Source: Thermothelomyces thermophilus ATCC 42464 (lineage: Eukaryota > Ascomycota > Sordariomycetes > Sordariales > Chaetomiaceae). Taken from it: a stretch of 64,000 bases of DNA. Positions 24,954 through 36,319 of the stretch are shown piece after piece. How positions within the stretch are numbered: the stretch's first letter is position 1; the number at the start of each line of letters is the position of its first letter. The notes beneath the pieces were generated by a model. The model saw only the letters and a list, made by a program, of their open reading frames with translations. It had not been told where the DNA came from and ran no database searches. The translations under genes were made by a program, and so were the position numbers. Where the stretch lies: the NCBI RefSeq assembly GCF_000226095.1, contig NC_016474.1, positions 1,426,001-1,490,000 on the forward strand. Direction: 5' to 3'.

Positions 24954-26182
24954 AGGAGGTGCATAATTAAATACTTGATATCAGAGATTTGGGGCTCCTT
25001 GTTCTTGTTCTTGTTATTATTGTTACTGTTGCGAGTTGATTAATTAGGGTGTTTGGGGTCTGGAAAGGGAAAAAAAAGAGAAAAAGAATGTTTTGAGGAT
25101 TTAAATATATACAATAGAGTACGCATTACGATTACGTATGTCGTTTCTCCATTGCACAATGCCATATTATATTGGGGGGGGGGAGGGGTGGGAGGATGGA
25201 CAAGATCGTTGCTGTTCTTTTCGAACCGTCGCAAACCTGCTCCTTGGTTCTTCCCACAAGAATAATTACGGCAATCAAACAAAGACATCCACGTTTAAAG
25301 ACACCCGTTTTTGATTCTTACGCGTTAGACCAACTTTCTGTCGAACGCAGCGGCAAGCTCGAGTGAGCATTCGAGAGTACTTTTAGCGGGTAGCTTAAAG
25401 GTCTAAAAGGTGCCTTATTAAACTATCTATAAAGGAGAAAACACGAATGATATTTATAGATAAAATGGCTAAAGCGTTCGTGAGCGTGCTATACGCTGTG
25501 GCTAGCGTGTGGCTAGCGCTTCTGACAATTATTAATGGTTCAAGAGCAGTAGTAACGATCTTGTCTATCCCTGTAATACACGGTCTATATGGCATTGTGT
25601 AATGGAGAACTGATATATGGAAATAAAAATTCTATTGCAATTTCGGCGATCCTAATGTTCATATGCCGTGCCGAAGATGCGGCCAGGTTCACACAAGACA
25701 CATCCCGGGCGGACTCGGCGCGGCGAATCGAGATGCAGTGATGAGTGTGCGCCTTCGGCATAATAGGCTGTGCCGCCCCCCACATATCGCACTGCGGCAC
25801 ACTCTGCGCCCCAACAGAAAGCGCAAATCGGAAACACAGTTTGGAAATCAAGGACGTGGTCGGATCCCTATTATTCAGCTCAATATGAGGACAAGGCTAA
25901 AAGGAATACTTATTTATACCAAATCAGGATCGCATGGTTGTGCAATCATGGCACCTACGTCTCCCTCTAACGAACAAGGTTGAACACAAAAGCTAATTAA
26001 TACCGATAAGAGACAAGATGTAAAGACACACACACAACCAGCCTTCCCGTTCCCAACCAACCATAGACAAAAAAACAAGGGGGAAGACAAGAAAGAACCG
26101 CGGCCGGTCAACACCCGCATAATGAATACTCATGACTGTCAACACACATCACTTGCCCACCCACTCTGTTCCATCACTACTA
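24954..26182. other. Convergent 3' region MDN1 / YTA7 with repeat element
   Basis: About 1.2 kb between facing stop codons. The left two thirds are clearly more AT-rich than the rest of the window and hold an inverted-repeat element (separate entry). From 25660 to 26180 I see no gene; an A- and CA-rich stretch near 26000-26090 may carry the YTA7 3' end. Confidence 0.55.
25139..25615. mobile_element. Candidate MITE with about 33-bp imperfect inverted repeats
   Basis: The sequence TTCTCCATTGCACAATGCCA (start of the match at 25145-25167) recurs inverted at 25587-25609 with one mismatch in 23 bases. The match extends outward, with G/A differences, to about 25135 and 25619. If the ends are set at 25139 and 25615, both sides are flanked by TA, the target duplication left by Tc1/mariner-type transposons. 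The about 480-bp interior has no open frame of note, is AT-rich and includes a G-run near 25173. That fits a non-autonomous DNA element. The mainly G-to-A differences between arms would fit RIP or CpG decay. It could instead be a chance foldback; a second genomic copy would settle it. Confidence 0.5.
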
Positions 26183-29100
26183 CTACTTCAGATAGAACCA
26201 CGGCTCCTCCGCCGCGTTCCCCTGACTCTGGCTTTGGCTCTGACTGCCCTCGACCCCGCCGACCCCGTCGACGCCGTCCAGCACTTCCCCGCCGCCATCC
26301 TCCCCCGCGACGGCCGCCTCCTTACCCCCCTTTTGCTTCTGGCTATCCACCAGCGCGCCCTGCACGAGCTCGATGTCCCCGATCGTGTCGTTGAAGACCG
26401 AGATGAGCCGGTTGAGCACCGTCATGCGGTTCCACTCGTGCCGCGTCTTCCAGATCTCGTCCATGAGCTCGCGGTAGATCTGCTCCAGCTGCTCGACGCT
26501 GCAGCCCGACGTGCGGTCCGCCAGCGTCTGCAGGAACTCGTACAGGCTGCCCTCGTAGATGACCGGTTGCTGGGATGGGTTGGTCGAGCCCGACTGGTGG
26601 AGCGAGTTGGCCCCGGATCCGCGGCCTACCGAGGCGTGGGCGCTGCCGCTGGGTGCTTTGCTGTCGCTGCCGCTGCCGCCGCTGCTAGGACCGGAGCCGG
26701 ACTTGGGGGTGTGCGCACCGGGGCCGGTGCTGTTGCTGGCGCCGCTGCCGAGGTGGGAGGCGTGGTTGCTGCTCCTGTCTTCATTGAGGATGTTACCGAG
26801 GCTGGCGGCAGAGGGCCTGCGCGGTTGCGGCTGGGAGGAAGGGGGACCGTTGTCCTCTGGGACACGGATGGACCCCACACCGCTTCCCGGCGGCGGGCCC
26901 ATGATGCCCATTCCATTCCGAGGCTGAAGCATGCCCTTGGCCATGGCATCCGCTTGCGAGTGCGGCCACTCTTTGCCGCTTGAGCTTGACTGGCTTAGGG
27001 GGCCAATGAACTGGCCGCTCTGAGACTGACCCGGCTGCTGTGTGTGGAGCTGGGTGTCGAGGAGCAGCGATGATTCGTCCTGGTTGTGTGCCACCCCGTT
27101 GGTGCGCTGAGTGTCGCTGCGCTGCGTGCTCCAGTTATTAGCGCCACGGCTGGTGGACAAGTCTGATGTCTTAGTGGTTGACGCCTCATTGAGGATGGCA
27201 GACGGCGATACGCCAGGAGGGATAGAGGTAACTGCCGAGCGCTGCGAGAACTGAGTACCCGCGGTCGCTCTGGTCGAGTCTCCGAGCGGCAGCCGGCTCC
27301 CCAGATGAGGCCACTGAAGGGGCGAGACGAGGTCTGGTCGAGGACCAGTGGGTTGAGTGTCGTCATCCAGCCCGCCCATCTGGACGTCCTCTCCATCCGC
27401 TTGGGACGGACCCGACGTCCCGTTTGTCAGACGATGCGAGTCGGTCGAGGCCCCGTGCCCCTTAGACTCGGGGCTCATGATCGGCTGGAACCTAGCTGCG
27501 GTCGTTGTCCGCACACCCTGTGTCAGGGGAAGCCCAATACCCACCGGTCCTTGCGAGTCGCTATCGACGTCGCCATGAGCCTCCGACTGGATCATGTCGA
27601 CAACCGGTTGCAGCGCCTTCTTCTTGCGAGCCTTCTCTTCCGCCTCCCTGGCCCTCTGGAGTTGCCTTTCGTATATCTCGTCAAACCTCATGCCTTGTGC
27701 CGCAAGAGCCTGCGCAATCTCGTCGACATCAACCTCGACGTTGGTGCGGAGCTCGTTCGCCTTCAGCGTCCTGTCGCGGTCACCGATGTTCTTGGCGTCA
27801 AGGTACAGCTTGTTGATATCCTTGTAGAAGTCGATTGGTCTTGCGTAATATCCGTTGGCCAGGCGCTCCTCGATAGTGGTGGTCTCGAGATTGTAGAAAA
27901 ATTTGCCCGTGGCCGTCTCTCGAATGCCCTCCGTGCCCTCCGCATCCTTTGCAATCTCGTAAGGTCTCTTCTCGGCATTGCCGATGTCAGGCCAAACGTA
28001 ATTGGGGTCCGCTTCCTCAAACAGGTACGCAATCTGCGAGAAAGGTATCACTGGTTGCCTGAACTTCCGGTATTTGCGGTTGATCTGGTCCATAATGGGT
28101 TGTAGGCGGATCTTGAGATGGTTCAGAGCCCGCAGGTCCGCTTTACGCTGAGCCTTAATCTCTTCCGCGGTCAGGGTCCGTGGCGGGGGAGGAGGCGCAA
28201 CCGGGAGATCTTCAAGGACCCTCTTCTTGCGACTTGCAGGATCCGGAAACTCGGTTGGTGACTTCTTCAAGTGGCTGATGATGTTCTCGAAGAATTCGAG
28301 TCGATTTTCCTGGGGGGATGTGTTAGCCCAGATCAACACCTCCAAGAGAAAGTCTTGCAACGTACCCGCTCTGGTCTCTCGACAACGGCCCGGTTCTTCT
28401 TGGAGAAGCCAAACAACTCCTTCAGAATCTCGGGCGCCAACTGCTCGGGCGGGCATTCTGCGGTCCCTAGAAGGAGGATAGGATCGGAAGGCGGAATGCT
28501 CCTTAACAGGGTGGTAAATGTTGTGATGGCCGCTTCCGTGAGGCTGCTCCACCATATGTCCACTCCAGGGATGAAGATGACGCTCGGCTTGTGACGCTTC
28601 ACCTCCGTGAACCGACTGACGATGACCTGCTCCATGGGCTGGGGGGTCTGTTAGAGTCATGCATGTATCCAACATTGCGAGGGATGCTCACCCGTCCGTC
28701 GCCCAGCAGAGTAGCCAGGTCCATTGTTTGCACATGCACCCCTTCCAGATGATGCAAGATGGCAGACGCCAGATAGTTCTGACCCATTCCAGGAACACCA
28801 GAAATGAGCAAACGCGGGCGGAAGATGCGGGACCGCTCAAACTCTTGATGCATCGCCTCTCTACCGAATCCGTGATCTGCGTCTTCGAACGGTTCATACA
28901 TGGCTTCTTCGAGCGCCGTAGTCTTCTTGGGCCGCGGGAGGATATTATCCAGGACCCTCAAGATAGCCCTGTATTGGTTCCTCAGCAGAGGCTCAACAAC
29001 GCGCGGCAGCGGCGAAGCAGCCGACGAGGTGGACCTCTCGGACGAGGGAATCATCTTCTTAATAGAGAGCATGAAATCGCTGGCATGGATAGTGATCTTG

Positions 29101-31670
29101 TCGGGATCGACAACCAACTTCTCCTTGGAGCTGTAGATCTGAGGGTACGTCCTCTGGATGGCATTCAGGGCAGCTTCAGTGCAAAGCGCTCGCAAGTCAG
29201 CGCCACCGTAGCCTTTGGTGTTTTCAGCAAGGCTATTCTTGAATTCGTCAGAGATACCCCAGTCCTTCGTGTGGATGTCGATGATGGCCCGACGCGCCTC
29301 GAGGTCAGGCAGGGGGAAATAAAATTCCCTGTCAAAGCGACCAGGTCGACGCAGCGCAGGGTCAATATTGTCCGGACGGTTTGTCGCGCCAATGACGATG
29401 ACTTGGCCACGGCCATCCATGCCATCCATCAACGCCAGAAGTGTCGAGACGATACTGGCATGGATCTGCTCCTGCTTGCTTGACCGCACAGGCGCCAGAC
29501 CATCGATCTCGTCGAAGAAGATGATGCTGGGCTGTGTCCTCCGCGCTTCCTCAAACAGTAAACGCAGCTGCTTCTCGGCCTCGCCAACCCATTTGCTGAG
29601 AGCATCCGCTCCCTTCCGCATGTAGAAGCTGATCTTGCGGCCGCCGGAACCGACGGAATTTGCCAGGGCTCTAGCAAGGAGAGTCTTGCCTGTTCCTGGA
29701 GGACCATGAAACAGCACACCGCGGGGAGGTGTGACGTGAAACTTGAGAAACAGCTCCGGGTAGAGTAGCGGCAGTTGGACCATTTCCTTCAGCTGGTCGA
29801 TGTGGCTCTGCAAGCCGCCGACCTTGCTAAAGTCGACACTCATATCCACTCCAAGCGGATCAGCGTCGGCAAATGCTTTTTGGTTCTTGACCTTGCCGAC
29901 CTGCGGCGTGCCGCCACCAATGCCGCCGACTCCATCGGCGTTGTGGGTTTGACCGACGGGCGGGTTGTACAAGCCCACAGCCGGCGCGGCGGTTGTAGGG
30001 GTCATGCCGACACCGCCGCCAATGCCGGACCGCTGCACCATTTCATCGTCACTGCTGTCCGAGTCGACGCCACCCGTCGCTCCGGTGCCCCATGGACCGC
30101 CAAGCAGAGACCCCGGTCCACCGCCGCCGCCAAACGGCCCATACGTGGTGTTGAGAGTCCGCTCCCAAGCTGAGCTGCTGCCACCCTTGCCAGATCGACG
30201 GTTCCTCGCTGGCGTGGCGACCGGCTCATCGTCATCTTCAGCCTCCAGCACGGCTGGGTCGATCGCGGGAATGCTGTAGTCGACCGGCTTCGTGCGGCGT
30301 TTCTTAGAGATCGGCTCCTCGTATTGGATGGAGGGTGATCGGCGGCGACTGCGGCGAGGGCGTGACCTGGAGCTCTCCCTAAGCTCTTCCAGTTCTTCTG
30401 CCATCTCGTTTCTGTCGAGCTCGATATCTTCGTCGCCAGAGTCATCCTTTTTGCGGCGGCTTCTTCGACTTCGGGCACGGTTCCCGCGCCCGCGAGGTGT
30501 CGGAGTCGATTCATTTTCACTAGCATCACCATTCTTTGAGGCCTCGGACCCTGAGTCGTCGCCTTCGCCGGACTCATCACCAGGCTCAAAATCGCTGCTC
30601 GGTTCCTGCGTACCCTTCTTGCTCCGGAGCCCCGACCTCTGCCGGAGACGGCGACCGCCAGCTCGCGTAGTTGGTGGCTCGGCATTACTCTCCTCGGCTG
30701 CAGCCGACGCAGCGGCAGTCGCTCTCGAGGCCCTGGTTCGCCTGGTGTAAGGCGCATCGTCGTCATCCTCTTCCTCCGCTGCTGGACCCTCGCCTTCCGG
30801 TTGATCTTCTTGCTTGTCTTCCATGGCGGCTTCTTCTTCACCACCGCGTTCCGCACCGCCCTCTTCGTCCTGATTGTCCGGCTCGTCTTCACGCTTAGTA
30901 AGGGCGAGCTCGTCCGGTGACTCCATCGCTTGGTCGGGATCTTCTTTAGTTTCTGTTTCCTGGGTCGCCTCTTCGATCGGAGGTGGGTTCTTAAGCCCTT
31001 TGCCTCCACGAGTAGTGCGTGCCGTCCGAGCCACAGCTTCCGGGCTTCTGCTCCGTGAAGCGCGTGCCGGTTGTGCGTGCCTTCCGGAATTCGAAAGCTC
31101 CAGGAAAGGCTCCTCTACTTCCTCCGTCCGAGCTCTAGTCCGGCGAGTCGGCGGAGGGTTTGGCGCGGGCTCTTCGTTTCCACGTTTTGCAGCTTGCCGT
31201 GCCGACTGGCTTGTCTTCAGAACCACGATCCTCGAAGGCCGACCCGCTGGTTTCTTTGGAGATGTTTCCTTGGCTTCCTCTTCGTCGCCATCGCCATCTT
31301 TGGCCGAATCCTCGTCTTCATCCTCTTCTCCTTCGCTGCTCTCTTTATAAGAAAGTGCCTTAACAGCTGCCCTCCTCATTCTTCTGCCTGTCGCACCCAC
31401 GGGAAGATCTTCATCTTCGTCATCTTGCTCATCCTCGTATTCACCGAACGACTCGTCTTCGCTATCGGAGACTTCGTCGTCATCATCGATGTCTGACCCT
31501 CTGTATCTGTTGGACCGCTTTCTGCGACCCTTCGACTTCGATGAACGCGACTTCTTAGCACTCCGTCTACTTGTAGGGCGCACCTCGGTGGGGTCAAAGT
31601 TTTCGTCTTCTGAGTCCGATTTGTTCGGGTCAAAGCCTTCGAGGATATCGCGTTTCCGTTTCGAAGGCAT
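26183..31670 (-). CDS. YTA7: Bromodomain AAA ATPase, YTA7/ATAD2 family
   Basis: Chromatin-bound AAA+ ATPase that acts on histone H3-H4 and limits nucleosome density. Exons 31670-28692, 28638-28366 and 28309-26183 give about 1,792 residues. The order is: an acidic and basic low-complexity N-terminal region (about 1-560); AAA1 with P-loop GPPGTGKTLL near 652, Walker B IIFFDEIDG near 713 and arginine-finger segment RRPGRFDREF; a degenerate AAA2 near 955 (GVPGMGQNYLA, P-loop Lys replaced), as is usual in this family; a bromodomain-like helix set near 1140-1200 (NRKYRKFRQPVIPFSQIAYL); and a long Ser/Gly/Gln-rich tail. Intron 1 has two possible acceptors 9 nt apart (exon 2 from 28647 or 28638), both in frame; I chose 28638 from family spacing. 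Intron 2 joins VVERPER to ENRLEFFENI. Confidence 0.93.
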
Positions 31671-33303
31671 CTTCAGCGGCGGGAACTGACACTATCGCAA
31701 CTGAACGACAAGGTTGACTGGCTACAGGTGCAAATCGGTAAAATCGGTAAAACACAGGTAGTGTTGCCAAAGTTTCGCGGTGTTGACGTGATAAGATACA
31801 AACGAGCGCTATTCAAAGACGTGTTAACGCAGAGCAGAAACCATCCCGACAGAGAGAGAGAGAGGGCTCCGCAACGCCTATTCAACCACCATCGACGGGA
31901 AGGGGAGCACCTACTCCACAATCTCGATGAACGAGTAAATGAACCGAAAAGGAAGCTCTATGGTCGCTGACGGTACAAGGAACCGGATTGCTGGCGAAGG
32001 ACGGGAAACTTTGGTCGTACGGGGGCACCGGCTGAGCTGCCAATGCGAGCCGCAGAAGACGTGATCGATGTTGCAGTCGCGAACCGAAGATGCGACAGAG
32101 GACGTCGCTGGCAAAACGAGACAATACTACAGACAAGCAATATGCCGAACCAGGGCGACAGATTAAAAAAAGGTCATACCCGTCCTCTTTGACGAGGAAC
32201 AATCCGGGTCTCGATTGCTCTGGGTCACGAGGAAACGGAGTGTGTCGGGGACGAGGGAGCGAGAGGCGCGCGTTTCTGCCCGCTTCGTGCAGGCCGGTTG
32301 GCCGAGTGGTCCTCAGGTTCCAAAGCCACGCGACCAATCAGAAGCGCAGACCGGTGATTAAAGTGGGCCGATGCGCCCCTGCAGGCAGCAACCGCCTCAA
32401 GAGCCACCTCCAAAAACTGCATTTCACAACCGACAAGTTCAGTCACCGCGACCGCGTCGGGAAGGAAATGAACCATTGCTAGAGTACGATGCATTGAAAT
32501 TTTATATGGGATCCGTGATAGAGCATATTGAACTACGGCGCTTTCAACGGTTATTTCTACGAATCCCGCAGCCTAAACGCAGGACGGGCGCATTCGAAGT
32601 ATGTCGTCGCAAGCATCATCCGGAAAACGCGCCAGGAGCGCATCGAGATCGTGGGGATCGCGAAATGTTGATGGCGTCATGGTGGGCGATTTGCCCGGCG
32701 GCGGGCTGTGGAGTGCCATGTTTCCACGTGGTCGATGCGGCTCGCGGTGCCGCTTGCCAGGGGTTGGCGACGGCAACCGGACATCAGGATCAGCCCTACG
32801 GCGTCGGCCGAAGCGGTCCCCTCTGCCTGCCGTGGTCTGTGCTAACCCGAGTTGATGTTGCCATTTGGGTGCAGGGTTCGCTGGTTTTGGGGTGTGAGGT
32901 GCGGGTTGCTGGCCGCGGGAAAGGACCTACGGAGAAAATTGCAACGATCCGGCCCCCGCTCGCCCCGTGCCGTTCGCGAAACCTCGATGTGGATGTGTAG
33001 TTTACTTGTAAGTGGAACAAAGCAATCATCGTGTGCGAAATCTTTACAGCTAGTTTGTTTCATCACTTTGTCCTGAAGCTTGATGATGAAAGCTCATAGT
33101 CTAGTCAAGTTCTGTCCAAGTGCATGTCCGGCAGCCGATGGTAAGTGCGCGGCTTCCGGGCCGACTCACTGGGTCTCTGCCAAGACCCTTTCCCCGGCGG
33201 CCCGAAGCTGCCTTGTCCCGCACCAAACACGAACCCGTACCGCCAACAAGGTTCGCTCGTGAAATATACCCTTTTCCCGAGGCACTGCAAAGCCAGACCC
33301 GCT
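31671..33303. other. Intergenic region upstream of YTA7
   Basis: About 1.6 kb between the YTA7 start and the RPA49 stop, both on the minus strand. A CCAAT box lies near 32333. Opposing frames of 67-209 codons around 32370-33000 are GC-driven and unrecognised. No RNA gene is convincing; a tRNA-like D-arm near 32295 has no partner T-arm. Confidence 0.45.
32573..32776 (-). CDS. Doubtful short hypothetical ORF
   Basis: A 67-codon frame whose last 35 codons read like a folded helix (RDPHDLDALLARFPDDACDD) with balanced charge, unlike most spurious frames nearby. The start may be one of two internal ATGs. I do not recognise a family. A plus-strand frame of similar length overlaps it, so codon bias cannot decide. 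It may be one exon of a larger gene or noise. Confidence 0.18.
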   Translation of the reverse strand: MPSPTPGKRHREPHRPRGNMALHSPPPGKSPTMTPSTFRDPHDLDALLARFPDDACDDILRMRPSCV

Positions 33304-34756
33304 TCATCTCCTCTTCGCTGGCTGCCGCATCTTAGGAAACTGTAGCGGCAACGCAAGCTTGGCGATGTGGTTGACCTTGTCCCCAGACTTGGTCTGCTTG
33401 ATTCGGGCCCCAATCTCCATGAAGTATTGGTTGAGCTGCTTCTGCTCGAGCTTTAGATCCTCCCGAAGATCAAGCGTATTGACCTCGAAATTGTCGATGA
33501 TACTGGCAAAAACGCAACAATGTGTCATCAGCAAGTCGATGTGCGTCTTGCGCATCACCCCGTTGTCTGAGAACTTGCGGCGGATGTTCTCGATCACGAC
33601 CTCGGGCGCCGGCGCCAGAGCCTCCCGCAAGTCGTCTCTCCTTGCTATACTCCGTGTGCCACGCTCTCTCCCTTGTCTGGTTATCGACCAGAAAGTGATA
33701 ACCCAGAGAAGGTAGCGAAGGAGCTTCAACCTCTGCACATCATCCTCATTGCCGGCGACACGGACGATGCGATGAGCAACGAAGCGAGCAGGGACTTGCA
33801 CCGGCTCCAGTTTCCTGACCTTTTCTTGCCAATCCATGACTGGTACCGCATTGAGCACCTCAGCGCCAATAATCTGCGCAGGCACGTAGACGTCCTGAAT
33901 CTCATCTGCGTCAAAGTTGCCGCGGGGCACCGGCCGCGCCATGTCGACAACAGCCTGGAGCTCTTCTCGCGTGGCCATGTGCTGGCTGGAGTCTCGGATG
34001 GTGTCCACAAGGGCCCGGTCGTCTTCACCCAGCTTCCCACGCGACTTGGCGGCGAGCATTGCGTTTTCTGCAACAGCCTGAATGGCCTTCTTCGCCTTCT
34101 TCGTCCCGAACGTCTCGCCCAGCTCCATCCTCATCTCTGAATGAGTCTGTAAAGTTGGTCAGCGCCAAGCCCATCACCAAAGACGTTGCAAAAGCTCTAG
34201 CCATACCGGTCTGGCATTGGACACCTGCATCGCTTCACTCGGCGCTTGTTTCGATCGGACGGTCCCTCGAACAACCATCTTCTTCGCCTGAACGACTTCC
34301 ACCTCTCCGGTCCGTGGGTCGATGACCGCGAGAAAGTGATTGAGAACAGTATCCACGCTCTTCGACCGCTCTTCTCGCGCAGTGTAGTCTACTGTCCTGT
34401 GCGCCGAGGAGTGCAACGCCATCTCGGAGGGCGGGGGCAGGCCACCACTCTTTCGCCTTTTGGCGGTCGAGTTTGCATCCTTTTCGTAGGCATCGAAGGA
34501 GAAGGAGTCGGGGAGAGAAATCCCAGGGGTAAGCGCTACATCCAGGTCAGAATTTCGCTATTTTGTTGAAGACACCTTGGGCGCCAGAGAGTCTCTCACC
34601 TACGACAGGAGGGGATACCTGCGGCTTCAGCAACTTGGTGACCTGGAAGGCGGGGGCGACGGCCGGCTTTTGCTCTCGAATCTCAACCTTTTTCTTTTTC
34701 GACTGAGGTGTCTCCTCCTCCGGCCTCCTACGCTTCTTCATCGCTGAGTCAGGCAT
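33304..34756 (-). CDS. RPA49: RNA polymerase I subunit A49
   Basis: Subunit of RNA polymerase I, forming with A34.5 a TFIIF/TFIIE-like module for rRNA synthesis in the nucleolus. Exons 34756-34600, 34535-34207 and 34146-33304 give about 442 residues. The N-terminus is lysine-rich (KKRRRPEEET, SKKKKVEI). The dimerisation domain follows, its first strand rebuilt by splicing (PPVV joined to ALTPGISLPDSFSFDAY). The C-terminal tandem winged helix is clear (RYLLWVITFWSITRQGRERG). Donors are GTGAGA and GTATGG; acceptors are GTAG and ACAG. An upstream in-frame ATG three codons earlier is possible but gives no conserved residues. Its promoter lies downstream of the eL41 gene on the same strand. Confidence 0.93.
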
Positions 34757-35658
34757 TGTGTTCACTTGGTCGGTTTTCGGAAATGGCCGCCCTAAAAATC
34801 GCTGGTTTCCTACCCGCGCGCCAGCTTTCGGCTGCGAAGGACTTGTTCCTGGCGACTTTTTTTTCTGCCGGCGTTTGGACCCGCTCAGTACGCCTTACCG
34901 CCTTCCTGCACTGTGCTGACTACCCACCACTTTCACCGTTGCTCCAGAATAAGGTGCACACCAAGAACGCAAATTCGATATAGCTGCGTCACAAAGGTTA
35001 ATAATACCAGATTCGGTGTTGCACACAATAAGCTGTCAAATACCGGGAAGTGTTGAATACCTCGGTTTTAACAATTTCAGAATATGCCGGCACTCGGGTC
35101 TCGCAGTCGTAACCTAGACCTACGTTTGATGACATCAAGTTCTAAACCCAAAATTAATACTCCGTAGAGCCATAGACACAAACTACCGACCCCCCAAGCA
35201 TACATTGGAGCATGTAGCGCCTGTGGCACACAAATCACACATTGACAAATGGTCGGAGCACAATCTGCACAATGAACTCGAAGCCAAGCATCATCAATTC
35301 CTGCAAATCATGATTCAGGATTCGCATTCCTATCGAGGCACAGCTTGCCCGAGTCCCGGTAAACGCCTGTTTCCAGCTCAACCTTCATTGACGGGCAACC
35401 AATCGTTTCCATAACTCATGATGCCACCGAACCGTCCCGTGCCTTGCGGCCCAGCAAATTGACGAGGTGCCTTGCCGTGAAAAGAAGACATCGTTGTTGA
35501 AAGCGCTCGTGATGCCGAGACTTCTTGAGTCGCATGGCGACGGACGGCGTCAGACAGTGGCGAGCTTCGATGCGACCGTCGGCGCAGTCGCAATGCTCAA
35601 CCCACTGGGTGACCAATTTGATGTCGGGGACTGGTTGAGGTCGAGTGGCGTTGGGCGT
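34757..35658. other. Intergenic region eL41 / RPA49
   Basis: About 900 bp holding the RPA49 promoter and the eL41 3' UTR. A TACTCCGTA motif, recurrent in this window's intergenic DNA, lies at 35158-35166. The stretch 34980-35170 is AT-rich. No gene is recognised. Confidence 0.45.
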
Positions 35659-35793
35659 TTATTTGCTGGGGAGCCGTCAGTGCCAACTCGGCAGGCCTCG
35701 CAGGTGGTGTGGCAAAACTTACGACCGCGCCCTCATCTTTCTTCTCTTGCGCTTGAGGCGGCGAACGCGCTTCTTTCTCCACTTCGCTCTCAT
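35659..35793 (-). CDS. RPL41: Cytosolic ribosomal protein eL41 (25 residues)
   Basis: Smallest eukaryotic ribosomal protein, a single Arg/Lys-rich helix in the inter-subunit bridge. Exon 1 (35793-35723) encodes 23 codons beginning MRAKWRKKRVRRLKRKRR, then two bases; it is nearly identical to the universal eL41 sequence. The exon stops in front of GTAAGT. A CCCCAG acceptor 57 nt on is followed by CAAATAA, so exon 2 (35665-35659) supplies the last base of Ser, one Lys and the stop. The result is the family-standard 25 residues ending in RSK. Unspliced RNA would end one codon sooner, at the TAA inside the donor. A 5' UTR intron is likely at 35854-35804 (GTAGGT, TACTGAC branch, CCAG). The gene is far below usual annotation length limits. 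Confidence 0.93.
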
Positions 35794-36319
35794 CTTGACT
35801 GCTCTGGAGTCAGTAGGAGGCAATGAATATTTCTGTTGTTGAGGCGGCACCTACATGTAACTTCGTGATGAGAATTTGCGTTGATGGTTGTAGAAAAAGA
35901 ACGAGGGTCGATTTTGGGGAGGGGAAGTAGACTTAAACTAGGGCAGAGGGCAACTAGCCCTGTGGGGTAATCGTGTCACGTGGTAACCTGCACCTGCTGT
36001 CTGTGGCCCAAGCTTCTCAGGTTTCCTGTCGTCTTGTTGTGGGTCCGTGCGACTTCCCACATTGGCTCAGAATTGCAAGTCTGTGATTACACTCGCAGAG
36101 GGCAAGCTCAATCAGTGTGCAATTGACAGCGCTCCTTCCTGAGTAACTAGCTCCAAGATCTGAATTCATTTTCGCTCTACTCGAGAATGCCTGAGGTTCA
36201 CTATATTCGCACTGAATTAACTGAGAAATATTCGTAGCCCAAGGTCAGAATTGCTGATTGCTCAATGGCAAGCTGAGGTTTAACATCAACATAAACGCAC
36301 TTCCCTTTGCCCAGCTGAA
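35794..36319. promoter_or_regulatory. Divergent promoter region, eL41 / FHA kinase
   Basis: About 525 bp between outward-facing genes. It includes the probable 51-nt 5' UTR intron of eL41 (35854-35804). A long pyrimidine stretch with a CAG ends a few bases before the kinase ATG and could be a 5' UTR acceptor. No other gene is recognised. Confidence 0.5.

Noticed and set aside
24074-24970. A 298-codon plus frame overlapping the MDN1 3' end
   Set aside because: Ala/Gly/Arg-rich frame shadow; the MIDAS domain is in the other frame.
32293-32345. Sequence like a tRNA D-arm (TTGGCCGAGTGGTC), as in Ser/Leu tRNAs
   Set aside because: No acceptor pairing and no GGTTCRA T-arm at the right distance; only the D-arm resemblance exists.
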